Part shown: positions 22,328 to 34,806 of the stretch, piece after piece
How positions within the stretch are numbered: the first letter of the stretch is position 1
Layout: each line of letters opens with the position of its first letter
From: Castanea sativa
Taxonomy: Eukaryota; Streptophyta; Magnoliopsida; Fagales; Fagaceae
Assembly: GCF_040712315.1 (NCBI RefSeq)
Contig: NC_134023.1
Coordinates: forward strand, 64,991,257-65,055,256
Length of the DNA stretch: 64,000 nucleotides
Direction of reading: 5' to 3'
Notes under the pieces: generated by a model
Databases searched by the model: none
Told to the model about the DNA's origin: nothing
Seen by the model: the letters and a program-made list of their open reading frames with translations, nothing else
Program-made: the position numbers and the translations under genes

Positions 22328-22539
22328 AAAAAAATAAATTTTAAATGAAATATATTATAATATAAAAATATTATTTTAATTAATACATGAATATAAAAAA
22401 TGCCTTATTTTAATTGTGGCCTTACTTTTTGAAGAGACAACAGGGAGAAGTGTGCCTTTCACTGACGGGCGCGCCAAAATACTGATATTTTAAATAATTT
22501 TAAACAGATTAAAATCTTTTAATAAAATTGTCAACAAAT

Positions 22540-22720
22540 CACGTGGTGGATCACTTTCTCAAGAGAGACAGCGTGGAGCAGGGTGTCTTTTTGGATGACG
22601 ACAATGAATGAGTGCGCAAGAATAATTGGTGTTTGCCACGTCAGATTTGCACGTGCACGTACACTTTTTTGCGGTGTTGGAGAATGGAGCCGTGTGTATT
22701 TAAAAGATTCCAAGGATCTA
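22540..22720 (+). promoter_or_regulatory. G-box/ABRE-rich segment with TATA-like site, no gene attached
   Basis: The segment contains ACACGT-type cores: TCACGTGG near 22539, GCCACGTCAG near 22636 and GCACGTGCACGTAC near 22649. A TATA-like GTATTTAAAAG follows near 22697. No convincing ORF follows. It may be an orphan promoter or part of an unrecognised transposon. Confidence 0.3.
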
Positions 22721-23039
22721 ATAAACGTGTGAGCTGCTAGCGGGGCCTCACTGTCAACCTTATCCTGATTGAGTCAAATTTAGATTTTTAGATTTCCTCT
22801 TTGTGAAAAAATTTGAAAAAAAAGGCAAAAAAGCATATGACCATTTTTTGGGGTTTTGTTGCCTATTTAATCTGCCAAAAAATTTTTTATTACTTTTGGA
22901 AAAAAATTTGTTATTTATATTATATTTATGAAATAAATTTGGTGATACACAATTTTTTCCTAAGTTTTCACAACCTTTTATATGGTTTGTTATATTAGAT
23001 TTTAAAAAAAAAAAAAATAGTGTTAATACTTAGGGTCTA

Positions 23040-23504
23040 TTTGAATACCGCTGATTTTGTTAAAAATTGAAAACACCATATCAAATAATTGAAAAATACC
23101 AATTGATTATTTTTGGGTCCGACCACTGTAGCTTAGCTGAAGGTATTTAAGGGTTGCGTTTTTGCTTCTTCTTTTCTTCTATTCACTCCTCTCCTACCCA
23201 AACGCCTATGACTGGGAGAAGAGAAGTCCACGCCCACCAGAGAAATCCATGAGGAAGACAATTTGGTCTGATGTCAGCAAAGAGCTCAGAAGAGAAATCC
23301 ATGAGGAAGACAACCCAGTCTGATGCCGGTGAAGATCGGGTTCCTTCTAGTGTACTCTTCCTTCCATAAACCCATTTCACCCTCTTCCCCAATTTCTCTC
23401 CTCTCCCACCCATGACAGTATTCCTTGAAACTTGAAATGAATGGCAATTGGGAACTGGGACACACGTGAAAGACAAGCTAAATTACCTTGAGCTCAAAAA
23501 CCAG

Positions 23505-23559
<55 letters not shown>
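23040..23559 (+). other. Unclassified insertion-like segment ending in a 51-nt A-run
   Basis: A TATA-like GTATTTAAGG near 23143 is followed by a CT-rich stretch and a 53-bp direct duplication (AGAGAAATCCATGAGGAAGA near 23240 and 23293). The segment ends in about 51 uninterrupted A (23509-23559). The form resembles a retroposed transcript, but I recognise no parent gene. The minus frame 23183-23476 is not convincing. Confidence 0.4.
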
Positions 23560-23560
<1 letters not shown>

Positions 23561-23667
23561 CGAAACCCACTTCCCTAAGGTGATTTTTCTCAAAACAAAA
23601 TTCACTATTTTCTATCCTGTTTTGTTCGAATTTTAGTTCTTGTTAATGTGTTTCTTTTCATTTGCTA

Positions 23668-25797
23668 GAATTTAGTTCATTTGATTTGATAGAGTGCAAG
23701 TTTAGTCCTCTCTATTTATTAGTTACTTTGCCTTTTTACAAAGTTTTGATCTTTAGGCCATGTTTTGATTGATTGAATTGCTAATAGTCAGTCAGTAAAC
23801 AATAGTTAATTGGATGTTGTGAATGTGAATCTATAGCCTAGCCAATGGTTCAGTTTCTAGGTGATGCACTTGAACTTTCTTGGTTACTGTTTTTGTCATT
23901 TTCCCCACTGAGCTGAGAGAGGGTACCCTTCGATTTTTGCTTTACCACTTTCTTGGAGAATGTTTGGTAAAATTCTGATTGAATATTTGATCTTTGAATA
24001 AAAAATTGAGGTTGTTCGCTTGGGAAGTTGGTGGCTATTGAATAAAATTGACTAATCTATCAATTTCGAATGTATCCCACCATTTTACCATGAATTTCTC
24101 TTCAGACTATTATTTATTAATGGTGAATTTGGAATGATTTCATAATTCCAATGGTGCAATGAACTCGTGGCTGAGTAAAGTTCAAATAAAATTTGAAAAG
24201 AGATGGGAGATTTTTGTAAATTGATGATAGATTAAGCTTATAGCTTGCAAGGATAATGCCAATTGTTGATAATAATGTGCCAATTACAAATTGCTAGGAC
24301 AGTGCCAATGGGTGCCATGTTCTTATGGTGCAATGCAGTTGCTAATAAATAGACTATGACAAAACAATCATGGCCTAATTGAAACCGTTTCCTAGAATCT
24401 ATAAGGGCTACACACATGTCACTAGGAAATATAACAGGTGGTCCCTAAAATATGTTAACCAATACAATGGAGCTAAAGTCATTATTACATCCTAAACTTG
24501 AAACATATACATTTTTGTTTCTTGGCTAGCTCTGCTCTTGGTCCCAAAATATTCCAACTTCATTAGTTAAGTGAAATAGTCCTATCATCATCATGATTTT
24601 TACTATCAAAGAGCTTTTCAACATTAGACTTTTATTCATATTGAGATCTCCAAGTAGCAAGTACCATACCTTGCAACAAGGTGCAACCAAGGTTGGTTGC
24701 TTGCAATTACAGTCACCGTCATATTCCCCCTAGGTGCATAATGCTTTTAGGATTTTGACTAATAAAGCATTAAATATATTTTAAACTGAACTGTTGACAA
24801 AGTCCCTAATATATTAATCCTGAACAACAAAGTGTTTTAACTTGACCTTGATGGATATACTGCCCCCACTACCATTTTCCATTAAGCACTTAGGCCAAAA
24901 ACAAAATGGAATCAAGGATAAACACAATGAAGAGGAATTGGGCCGCTAGACAATTTAAGATGTTTTAGCCCATTATCAACATTTTCCTAGAATCTATTAG
25001 GGCTACACACATGTCACTAAGAAATATAACAGGAGGTCCCTAAAATATTTTTACCAATACAATGGAGCTAAAGTCATTATTACATCCTAAACCTGAAACA
25101 TATACATTTTTGTTTCCTGGTTAGCTCTGCTCTTGGTCCCAAAATATTCCAACTTCATTAGTTAAGTAAAATAGTCCTAGCATCATCATGATTATTACTA
25201 TCAAAGAGTTTTTCAACATTTAACTTTTATTCATATTGAGATCTCTAGGTAGCAAGCATCATACCCTGTAACGAGGTGCAACCAAGGTTGGTTGCCTGCA
25301 ACTACAGTCACTGTCATATTCCCCCTAGGTGCATAATGCTTTTAGGATTTTGAATAATAAAACATTAAATATATCTTAAACTGAAATGTTGACAAAGTCC
25401 CTAATATATTAATCCTGAACAACAAAGTGTTTTAACTTGACCTTGATGGCTATACTGCCACCACTACCATTTTCCATTAAGCTCTTAGGCCAAAAACAAA
25501 ATGGAATAAAAAGTAAACACAATGAAGAGGAATCAGGTCACTAGACAATTTAAGATGTTTTAGCCCATTATCAAGATAGGGGCTACACTTGGCCCGTGGC
25601 CTAGGGTACTTAAACCTACTACCATTCCCACACAAGTGTATGACTTCACTTATTAAGGGTTTATCCCATTACCTAACAATAGGATTCAGATTGGTTGACT
25701 ATGCCAGTACCTTAACCATAAGCAATGAAATGAAATATTCATTCTAATTATGGGGCTTAGCAGGCTAATAATCAAAAAGGTAAAATGAAGGAATCAG
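23668..25797. repeat. Complex tandem duplication, left part: blocks A1, B1, B2, C1
   Basis: Block A1 (23668-24390) begins GAATTTAGTTCATTTGATTT. B1 (24391-24981) begins CTAGAATCTATAAGGGCTA. B2 (about 24986-25560) repeats B1 595 bp later, and C1 (25561-25797) begins TAGCCCATTATCAAGA. The whole A-B-C set recurs at 25802-27330. There is no coding signal; B contains CCTAGGTGCATAATGC and the CAAGGTTGGTTGCYTGCAA block. Confidence 0.9.
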
Positions 25798-25801
25798 ACT
25801 T

Positions 25802-27330
25802 GAATTTAGTTCATTTGATTTGATAGAGTGCGAGTTTAGTCCTCTCTATTTATTAGTTACTTTGCCTTTTTTACAAAGTTTTGATCTTTGGGCCATGTTT
25901 TGATTGATTGAATTGCTAATAGTCAGTTAGTCTGCAACAGTTAATTGGATGTTGTGAATGTGAATCTATAGCCTAGCCAGGGGTTTAGTTTCTAGGTGCT
26001 GCACTTGAACTTTCTTGGTTACTGTTTTTGTCATTTTCTCCATTGAGTTAAGAGAGGGCACCCTTTGGTTTTTACTTTATCACTTTCTTGGAGAAAGTTT
26101 GGTAAAATTCTGATTGAATATTTGATCTTTGAATCAAAAATTGAGATTGTTCGCTTGGGAAGTTGGTGGCTGTTGAATAGAATTGACTACTCTAGCAATT
26201 TTGAATGTATCTCACAATTTTACCATGAATTTCTCTTCAGACTATTATTTATTAATGGTGAATTTGGAATGGTTACATAATTCCAAGGGTGCAAGGAACT
26301 CGTGGCTGAGTAAAGTTCAAATAAAATTCGAAAAGAGATGGGAGATTTTTGTAAATTGATGATAGATTAAGTTTATAGCTTGCAAGGATAATGCTAATTG
26401 TTGATAATAATGTGCCAATTACAAATTGCTAGGACAGTGCCAATTGGTGCCATGTTCTTATGGTGCAATGCAATTGCTAATAAATAGGCTTCGACAAAAC
26501 AATGGTGGCCTAATTGAAACTTTTTGCTAGAATCTATTAGGGCTACACACACATCACTAGGAAATATAACAGGTGGTCCCTAAAATATGTTAACCAATAC
26601 AATGGAGCTAAAGTCATTGTTACATCCTAAACTTGAAACATATACATTTTTGTTTCTTGGCTAGCTCTGCTCTTGGTCCCAAAATATTCCAACTTCATTA
26701 GTTAAGTGAAATAGTCCTATCATCATCATGATTTTTACTATCAAAGAGCTTTTCAACATTAGACTTTTATTCATATTGAGATCTCCAAGTAGCAAGTACC
26801 ATACCTTGCAACAAGGTGCAACCAAGGTTGGTTGCTTGCAATTGCAGTCACCGTCATATTCCCCCTAGGTGCATAATGCTTTTAAGATTTTGAATAATAA
26901 AGCATTAAATATATCTTAAACTGAACTATTGACAAAGTCCCTAATATATTAATCCTGAACAAAAAAGTGTTTTAACTTGACCTTGATGGCTATACTGCCA
27001 CCACTACCATTTTTCATTAAGCTCTTAGGCCAAAAACAAAATGGAATCAAGGATAAACACAATGAAGAGGAATCAAGCCGCTAGACAATTTAAGATGTTT
27101 TAGCCCTTTATCAAGACAGGGGCTACACTTGGCCTGTGACCTAGGGTACTTAAACCTACTACCATTCCCTTACGAGTGTATGACATCACTTATTAAGGTT
27201 CTATCCCATTACCTACCACTAGGATTCAGATTGGTTGAATATGCCAGTACCTTGAGCATAAGCTATGAAATATTCATTCTAATTATGGAGCTCAGCAGGC
27301 TAATAATCAAAAAAGTAAAATGAAGGAATC
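25802..27330. repeat. Complex tandem duplication, right part: blocks A2, B3, C2
   Basis: A2 (25802-26525) repeats A1 at an offset of 2134 bp. B3 (26526-27110) and C2 (27111-27330) repeat B2 and C1 at an offset of about 1540-1550 bp. By eye most long stretches are near-identical with scattered substitutions, so the duplication looks recent. Order overall is A-B-B-C-A-B-C, best explained by unequal exchange. Confidence 0.9.
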
Positions 27331-27344
27331 ATACATTCTTAATT

Positions 27345-27400
27345 TATATAATACTAGTGTGGGTTGCACGTGCAAGGCACGTACTGGCCCTTTAGTGAAA
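27345..27400. other. Possible transposon terminus (Helitron-like motif)
   Basis: ACTAGTGTGGGTTGCACGTG followed by CAAGGCACGT resembles ends seen in some plant Helitrons, and a partly related motif, ACTAGGATGTAACCCACAC, lies near 37286. No hairpin with a CTRR end was found. Confidence 0.25.
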
Positions 27401-28169
27401 AAATTAATATATATTTTTTTTGTTGAAGAACTATGAAGTCATGTACTTAAATTTAAAATAGTTATTTGAATATTTATGTATTATGACAATTTCTTAGAAC
27501 TTATTTACTACATGTAATATCTACTCACCGAAAAATGCTACAAAGAATGATAATGAATGTCATCATCTTCCTAAAATATTTAAATTTTCGCAATGAATGA
27601 TAATATATGCTACAATTTTTTTGAAGATCTTCATCAAATTAAAATTTTGCAATCATCTACAATGAAGATTTTGTTATTCATATTTCATTCTTTATTATCT
27701 TATTTTATGAGTCTAACTACGTTGTTTAGCTTACTTATTTTTAATGAATACCATTTTAAGCAGGAAAATAAATTAAAAAAAGAACAAAATAACAAAAGAC
27801 ATATGTCATCAAAGTTTCTATTAGATAAAATTATAAGTGTAGAAGATTTAAACCTAATAAATTAGTGTTCTTTAGGTAACAATAAAACACCATATATCAT
27901 CACTCTAATTTTCCAAGCATGACTACTAGTATACCACATAAAATTCAAAATATACCAAGAAATGTTTTGGCACATTAAAATTTAGTAAGAGCATATTAGA
28001 CATTGCACAATGGAATATTTTAGGAATTATAAGATTTTGTTAGAATTTAACTAAGAGAAAAACAACAGGGGTATGTGCTCATTTACAAAATATAAATGAT
28101 GAAATTATTCAACTTTAGTTTAAAGGGGGAATGTAACTACCCCGAACATAAAGAAGGAAAGTGTTACTT

Positions 28170-28230
28170 CATCAATTTATGTGTGTGTTATGTGTGTGTA
28201 AAACAATATGTGTGTGTGTGTGTGTGTGTT
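28170..28230. repeat. (TG)n microsatellite
   Basis: Interrupted TGTGTG runs around 28178-28229. They lie inside a non-coding AT-rich spacer; the frame 28096-28302 crossing them is spurious. Confidence 0.85.
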
Positions 28231-28319
28231 TATTTTTATTTAAAAAAAAAACTTGAAACAATGTGTAAAAAAAAAAATCAACTTATAAAAATTATGCATT
28301 AAACAATGAATTTTAGTTC

Positions 28320-29400
28320 AACAAATTGAATAAACCAAAAAAGAAGTCTAGAAACACAACAAAAAGTCACGATATTTATACAATACCTTTATCTTTAGCT
28401 ATGGTGGGTCCTAGTCTAATATTTTATTATTTTATTTTAGAATAATGTTACGTCGACAATATTTTCATAATAAATCTTAGGTGGTAAATTGCTACTTGTT
28501 TTAAATTGGGTTAACCACTTTTAACCGTGCAATTAAAAAATAAAATAAAAAGCCAACTGAAGAAAATTGTGCCTAAAACAATGAGTTTTGGCTTGCTAAA
28601 TTGGACTAAACAAAAAAAGAAGCCTAGGAACACAACAAAATGTCACACAAAAAAGAAGTTTAGGAATATAAATAAATGTCACAACATTTTTGTAATATTT
28701 TTTATTTCCAGCTATGGTAGGTCCCAGTTTGATATTTTATTATTTAATTTTTATGTCCACAGCATTTTCACAACAAATCTTAGGTAAAAAATTATTATTG
28801 GTTTTTAAATTATGCATTAAGAGAAAAAACAAACAAAAAGACAATAGAAAATCGTGCGTGAAACGTACAGTGAATTTTGGCTCACCCAATTTGACTATAT
28901 ATACTAAAAAAGAAGTCTAAGAATGCAACAAAATATTAAAATATTTTCACAATACTTTTATTTTCAGGATCCAAATAGATATATTTTTATTTTATTTAAG
29001 AGAAATACTAGATCCATAACATTTTTAGAATCACCTAAAAAAATAACATTTTTAGAACAAATTATAAATGACAAGTTGTCATTGGTTTTAAATTGAACCT
29101 ACTACTGATATCATTTTTTTATCCTTCAAAAATACCTTGTTACATAAAACTTGTTACAAAATTATTGTAAAAATGTTGTGGATATAGCATTTCTTATTAT
29201 TTTATTTTATTTTGATCTATAAGGAACTGAGATCTCGTGATTGTGAAAATATTGTGACAAGAAGAAGATGTTATGACATTTTCATAATACATTTATTTTT
29301 AGTTGTGATTGGTCTCAGTCTCTTATTTCATTATTTTATTTTGACCTTTAAAAAATTGACATGTCAATAATGATGAAAATATTGTAAAAATTCGTTGCGT
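28320..29400. repeat. Degenerate tandem array, four units of about 270-310 bp
   Basis: A module containing GTCACAACATTTTT, CTATGGTRGGTCCYAGT, ATATTTTATTATTTTATTTT and ACAAATCTTAGGT recurs at about 28380, 28690, 28930 and 29270 with growing divergence. It is AT-rich and non-coding, perhaps the body of a non-autonomous element. Confidence 0.6.
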
Positions 29401-29447
29401 CAGTGTAATTGTGTATGCACATATAATATTTAAAAGCACAAGCACAA

Positions 29448-29603
29448 TCAGCGTATTGTGAATAAAATACCCTGTTTGTATACCCATTCATACCCTGTTT
29501 GTATATTTGTGTGCATTGGTACTTTGTTCAGATAGGTCTCCACGTAAGCTACGACAGTTGCACACCCAGCTAAATATGCTGCAAGTACAATGTCGTCGCT
29601 CAT
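29448..29603 (-). pseudogene. PIF/Harbinger transposase N-terminal fragment
   Basis: A 51-codon minus-strand frame starting at 29603 reads MSDDIVLAAYLAGCATVVAY, then VETYLNKVPMHTNIQTGYEW, then stops at 29448-29450. This matches the N-terminal region of plant HARBI1-like transposases (ETYLSKVPMRTS-like). The DDE catalytic domain that should follow is absent. A Myb/SANT-like pseudogene, the usual second ORF of such elements, lies about 3 kb away on the same strand, so both probably come from one decayed element. Confidence 0.6.
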
Positions 29604-30385
29604 CTCGAAATCTGCGTCCCTGCATATGTTACCGACTTTAATTGCATGTACAAAATCTGGAATGATACTATAATATGTAGGCGAAAAACAAGTTGTTAAA
29701 CTTTATTGAACCTTTATTAGTACTAGGCTAAAAAAGGTGGTACTAATAATTAATATGACCATATAGAGCTAAGCATATGCTTTCATAATTTCGTCCAAGA
29801 TTACTAAAAATGGTATATTCAAATCTAGAGGGGAAAGTATAGAAACTCACTAGTGCTGGGAATCAGATGAGTCGTTTAGCAAATCCATCCTTTTGTTAGT
29901 TGCTTTGAAATTTTGTTGGCTAAGAACTAGTGCATTCAACTTTTACCTACACAAATGAAGTCTAAGTCAGTTCAGCATAATGCAGCAATTCTGGCTGAGC
30001 ATAAGAAGAAACAAAGAGAAGTAGCAATGAAAGTGAAACAACCACTGACAGAGCATAAGAAGAAATATCAATCAAATTCATTCATTCTACAATACCCTTC
30101 CCAGTTTAATACCCTAATAGCACAGCAATCCAATAACCAACTTCCTAACTGTCTTCCCAAGCCAATTGTGTAACCACCTTGCCAGCTAAGCCATCCAACT
30201 CATCCTAACTAACTAACTCCATTGTACTAATTCTAATACAATACAATGCTAATGTAGGCACACCTCCAATACAAGTATATATACACTAAAGTATAAGTAC
30301 ACAATGCCAGCTAGGCAATTACAACACCATCTATAGCACAGTTACATTGTACACTCTAGTAGCACTGACACAGCCTACCTCACCA

Positions 30386-30442
30386 GCAACACACGCACCC
30401 CCCATCAGCAGCACACGCACCCCCCATTAGCAACACACGCAC
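30386..30442. repeat. Short tandem repeat, three units of about 24 bp
   Basis: Two full units of AGCARCACACGCACCCCCC plus ATYAGC and a third partial unit. Non-coding. Confidence 0.75.
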
Positions 30443-32649
30443 ATCTGAGTTCTTTCTATAGGACCATAAGATAATGGATGTTGGCTGCTTAACTATGGCC
30501 ACAGAAAGCTTTGTTACACACTATTGTAGCACAATTAAGAGCTTGAGCATTTTTACTAACTGACAAAAAAATGAATGGAGATTACTGTCAATTATTCTTC
30601 ATTTGCCAACTAGATATACTGCAGGGGGATCAGTGCCTCTTGTTACTGTTAAACTGGAAATTACTCAACCTGTAAAAAAACCTTATGGACAATGAAGTGC
30701 AATATCTGATTACAACAATTAGTGGGGTCTGAATTTAAATAATTGAAACCTTTTTGATAAAGAGTCTTTAGAAAAGTAAGAATAGCTCAAGGGACAGCCT
30801 AGCCTAGTGCATGTTGATGTCTGAGGCTAATCAACATTAAACCTAAAAGATGATGTTCTCAAAATTGTGACTGTTCATATAAGGATATTAAACTGTTGGA
30901 GTTAGACATGCTTGTTCTCTGACCTTCGTCACTAAAATTGTATAGGCCATACCTATTTGAATTGTGAATCTAGTGTCCATCTGATGGCAGACACAAAAGC
31001 AGAATTTTTTTATAAAAATTCTTATTGATGTCATAAAGTTTCCTAGTGATGGGTGGAATTTATAGGACATTAAAGAGAGTAGAGGAGCTTGAGTCACCAA
31101 TCATACTTGTTTTAGGAGGTAAAGCTCACATTGTTGACAGATTCCTCCTACCTGATCTAATCCATTGCAATTTTAGTTCATTGATACTGTGAAATCCCAC
31201 GCAATAGGATCATAAGATGTTAAATCTCTAAAATTAAATCTCCAATAGTACAGCATTTACATACAAAACAGATCCTTCCATGGTTTCAGGTTCCTTGGGC
31301 CTTCCATTTTTCTAATTATTATTTAAATAGCTTCCTTAAAGTGCAGTAACAAGATTAGCTGCACATGGAAATAAGAATGTTGGTCTAGGATTCAATTCAC
31401 ATTGTAAACATGCATTGTGAAAAAAAAAATTGACTGTCCGTCAAGATAGTGGAATATCTGACATATGCTGCAAAGTTTACCCTTTAAAGTCTTTTCTTTT
31501 CAAGCTAAAACTCTGATGACATGAATTCTGTATATAATAGAAATGAAGGGAAAACATTGGTGTGCAGTACCCGTGAACAGTACCCATGAACAGTACCCAT
31601 GAAGGGAAAACTATGAAACTGAGGATTTATTTGAGTATTTCAATAATCCATTATGGTACAATAGATTGTTCATAGTTTCATTATGAAGTAAAATGGGAAG
31701 GGTCTATAAGAAACATAACCTAATACGCAAAGCAAAAGCCCATGTATCTATGAATACCACCAAATAAAAAGGGTAAATAGTGCAATTTAGTCCAAAGAAG
31801 AGAAATTTTGGAGTGCAAAGAATAACATTCTAAATAATTTATTAACTAACAATTGCTAAAACCATATAGCAGCTTATGATGACAAATTAAATTGAAACAA
31901 AACAATATCAGATTTCTAGACCTACCCCTGACCCCTGACAGTCAAACTTCCTAATGCTTGTTAATAATTAGATTCTATTGCATAAAACAAATTGCAAATA
32001 TTTCAATGAGAAAAATATTTCCATTGGCCTGTCAAGCACACTGTAAACAAACTAGAGTGTCTTACAATCTAATTTCAAAATTGATGTGGAGAGAAAAAAT
32101 TTCAAGATTGATTGCTCCAAAGTTCCTAATTAGACAGTATTTCCATAATCTGAGGCTAATGTGTTAAGTGGATACTTTAATCAAACAATAAGAGATGCAC
32201 CATTGTCTGCAGTTGTAAGATTGAGTATCATTGTAGCCGCCTTCAAAGCCCTAGTTGTAAATGAGAAACATAAATTATTGAGTCCAACAACATAAATTTT
32301 ACTGAATAACAGAGACTCATTCAAGATCCAGATTGTAATAAATTTACTTGAAACTATGGGGTAGACATTGATGGAATTAGAACTATGGTTTAATTAGTAA
32401 CCATTGTCGTACTTATAGATGACAATTATAAACACTAGCAGAAGAAAAAGGAACAGGTAAGCATACAATAGATGTCAATTAATTAGTAACCATTGTCTTA
32501 CATTCACACCCATGGTAAGCATAGTTTCTTCCAATAAAAAAAAAAAGAAAAAAAAAGTGCAATAGGTACATAAAGAAAATCTGATTACTACAACACCAAG
32601 CCTAAGCAACCCTATCGAGACAATCCCCTTTCCTTCAGAAAAAATGAAA

Positions 32650-33684
32650 CTAAGGGTTCATTTGGTACTGCATCTCTAGCCACTTCAGCTGAACCTCCTT
32701 TCTCTTCACATTAGTTGCAAACATGTTCCTAGCCTCTTGGTTTCCCATGAAGAAGCAAGTGCTAAACATATGAAGGCGATCACCCGATTACACCCCAGGA
32801 AGACTCAACACTCTGTCCATAATTACTTGAACCTCAGTAGCTGTTGTGAAAGCAAATGGTGTACGAGTACTTACACTTCTACTTTCAACAATAACATCTG
32901 AGATGTTCTTCAAAGAGTCGGACATCTCTTGCACAACTGAACGTTTTTTTCTTGGTTTCTTACAAATTCCCCTAAAATGGTGGACACCACTTGCCAAGCC
33001 TTTCCCTTTATTCATTGCCGGTCCTGCCCTCGACAATGATGGGCCTTCAACCTCCATAGGGTCAACATTCACAGAGGGTTGACATTGGGGGTCAACAAAT
33101 TCTTTGCTATCAGCGGAGTCCCTAGACCCTTCGATGCATTCCTTTAGTATTTCACCACTCGTGCAGAATTCATTTTTCCCTGTTACAATCAAGCCTTCAA
33201 ACATGATTTCCATGGACTCAACATTCGGAAAACCTTTTTTTTAAAGGTTAATGCCTTAGGACATGCCTACATGTGTACAACCAGTTGTTAGAACACAATA
33301 TAGTTGTAGATAGTTGAGTTTTTCACAATTATGTAAAGTGAACTAACCTCAAGCTTTCGGGTCCATCACTCATCACTAGCCTCAATCTTCCCAGTTACAG
33401 AATCATAACCCAACCTAGTCTCATGCTTAAAACACTCCTTCCAAGTCTTCCACTGTTTTCTCAGATGATCCCATTTGTTTTTAAACTGCATGTGAGTCAC
33501 CACTTTTCCCATTTCACCCAACTGCTTAATCACTGCATCAACCCCTTCCTTTCTTAAATATTCTCTACTCCTCTGGCCGTCTAGGACTTGCAGCACACAA
33601 ATCACAAAAAGCTTTTAGTTCCTTTGGCTCTTTCCACCTAGTTCTCACTTCATTACCAGCATCCTTCGATTTCCCCTTACCCAT
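32650..33684 (-). pseudogene. Myb/SANT-like DNA-binding protein of a PIF/Harbinger element, disrupted
   Basis: Minus-strand pieces line up as one gene of the Myb/SANT-like (L10-interacting MYB-type) family that accompanies PIF/Harbinger transposases. It starts MGKGKSKDAGNEVRTRWKEP at 33684. The helix region FKNKWDHLRKQWKTW follows. An intron donor lies after WTRKLE, near 33350. The second exon contains GFPNVESMEIMFEG and a basic KKPRKKRS stretch, and the tail ends QLKWLEMQYQMNP at 32650. Three lesions are visible: a frameshift near 33603 in TTGTGTGCTG (looks like loss of one GT), a TGA replacing the first Trp of the conserved DEWW (about 33366), and an in-frame TAA after LSLPGV (32788-32790). 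It cannot make a full protein. Confidence 0.72.
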
Positions 33685-34279
33685 TTTTGCTACAATGGAA
33701 TTCTATACTCATTGAGGCATTTCAACAAACAATTCATATGCATATCATAATCGGTTACACATGCCCACATGAAAAATGCAAATTAAACTCACATAGTCCA
33801 AGTACAAACATAGGCAGGAAGAGAAACACACAAAATTACACGAAGGAGAGAGAAACCCACAAATTAATTTCATGGTAAACACAAAAACTACACACAAAAG
33901 TTGAACACAATTGATCCTTAAATGCATAACACAACTCAGGTAAATGCAGAACACCAACATATCTGAGAGTATGAGAAGTTAGACATAACTTACAAATAAA
34001 TGCAGCGTCTCTCGCCCACAATGGCGGCAACAACGTCCCAAACGGAGAGAAGGTGGGCTCAAGTGAAGGAAAAACAGAGGGGATCAGGTTCATTTGTTCC
34101 ACGTAATGGGTTTGCAATTACCATGTTTCCTCTGTTTTGATGGTTTATTAGTTGGTGGGTAGGTGCAGTTCATTGAAGAGGAAGAGGACAGAGCATTGAA
34201 GCACATTAGAGACATCTCTGGCACGGCAGTTGAGAGAAAGAAGAAACCTGAATGCAAAAATTAGCCGTTGGCGTTACGC

Positions 34280-34599
34280 ACCATTTTATGTTTCAGTCCT
34301 TTGCTTCGTGGGTCAAATGAGTGAAATATCCTAGGTTTAAGCTAAAACAAAACACACCTTTTATGAACAGTACACAATGAGAAATATCCCAGGTTGTAGC
34401 AACGCGTTTCCTTTAGTGAATGTGTCCATGAACAGTACACGCATGTAATGCGTTAATGAAACGATGCGTTTAGGTTATCATCCATGCGTTTCAGCTAGAA
34501 GTTGCGCATTTATTTCATGGGCACTGTAGCCGTGGGTCCCACTGTGTGTAAAACGCAAATGCACAAACACAGCACCAGAAACGCAATCCAAACGGGTAC
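34280..34599. mobile_element. Terminal region of the decayed Harbinger-like element (probable)
   Basis: The stretch is rich in GCGTTT and AACAGTACAC modules and ends ACGCAATCCAAACGGGTAC. That right end, reversed, is GTACCCGTTTGGATTGCG, a typical plant DNA-transposon terminus. A partner terminus was not found; GGGTTCATTTGG near 32654 is only weakly similar. Confidence 0.4.
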
Positions 34600-34602
34600 T
34601 TA

Positions 34603-34806
34603 GTGTCTGTTTAGCTCCAGCTTAAAAAGCCAGCTTATTTTACTATTTAGCTTATTTTTGCTACTATTCATGGATCTCATTGCATTTTTTGGTACTATTC
34701 ATGGGTCCCATGTACTTTTTCAGCTAAATTTTACTTTTTTTACAATACTTTTAGCAAAAAATTTCAATTTCAATTTCAACAAAATAAGCGAATCCGAAAC
34801 AGACCC
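34603..34806. mobile_element. Tourist-like MITE (204 bp)
   Basis: The element starts GTGTCTGTTT and ends AAACAGACCC (inverted repeats with one mismatch) and is flanked by TTA at 34600-34602 and 34807-34809. A 3-bp TTA duplication is the PIF/Harbinger (Tourist) signature. It contains two copies of TACTATTCATGGRTC and no ORF. Confidence 0.85.

Noticed and set aside
32650..34599. Idea that one Harbinger element spans exactly 32652-34599
   Set aside because: GGGTTCATTTGG at the left is only weakly similar to the right end and no matching 3-bp target duplication exists.
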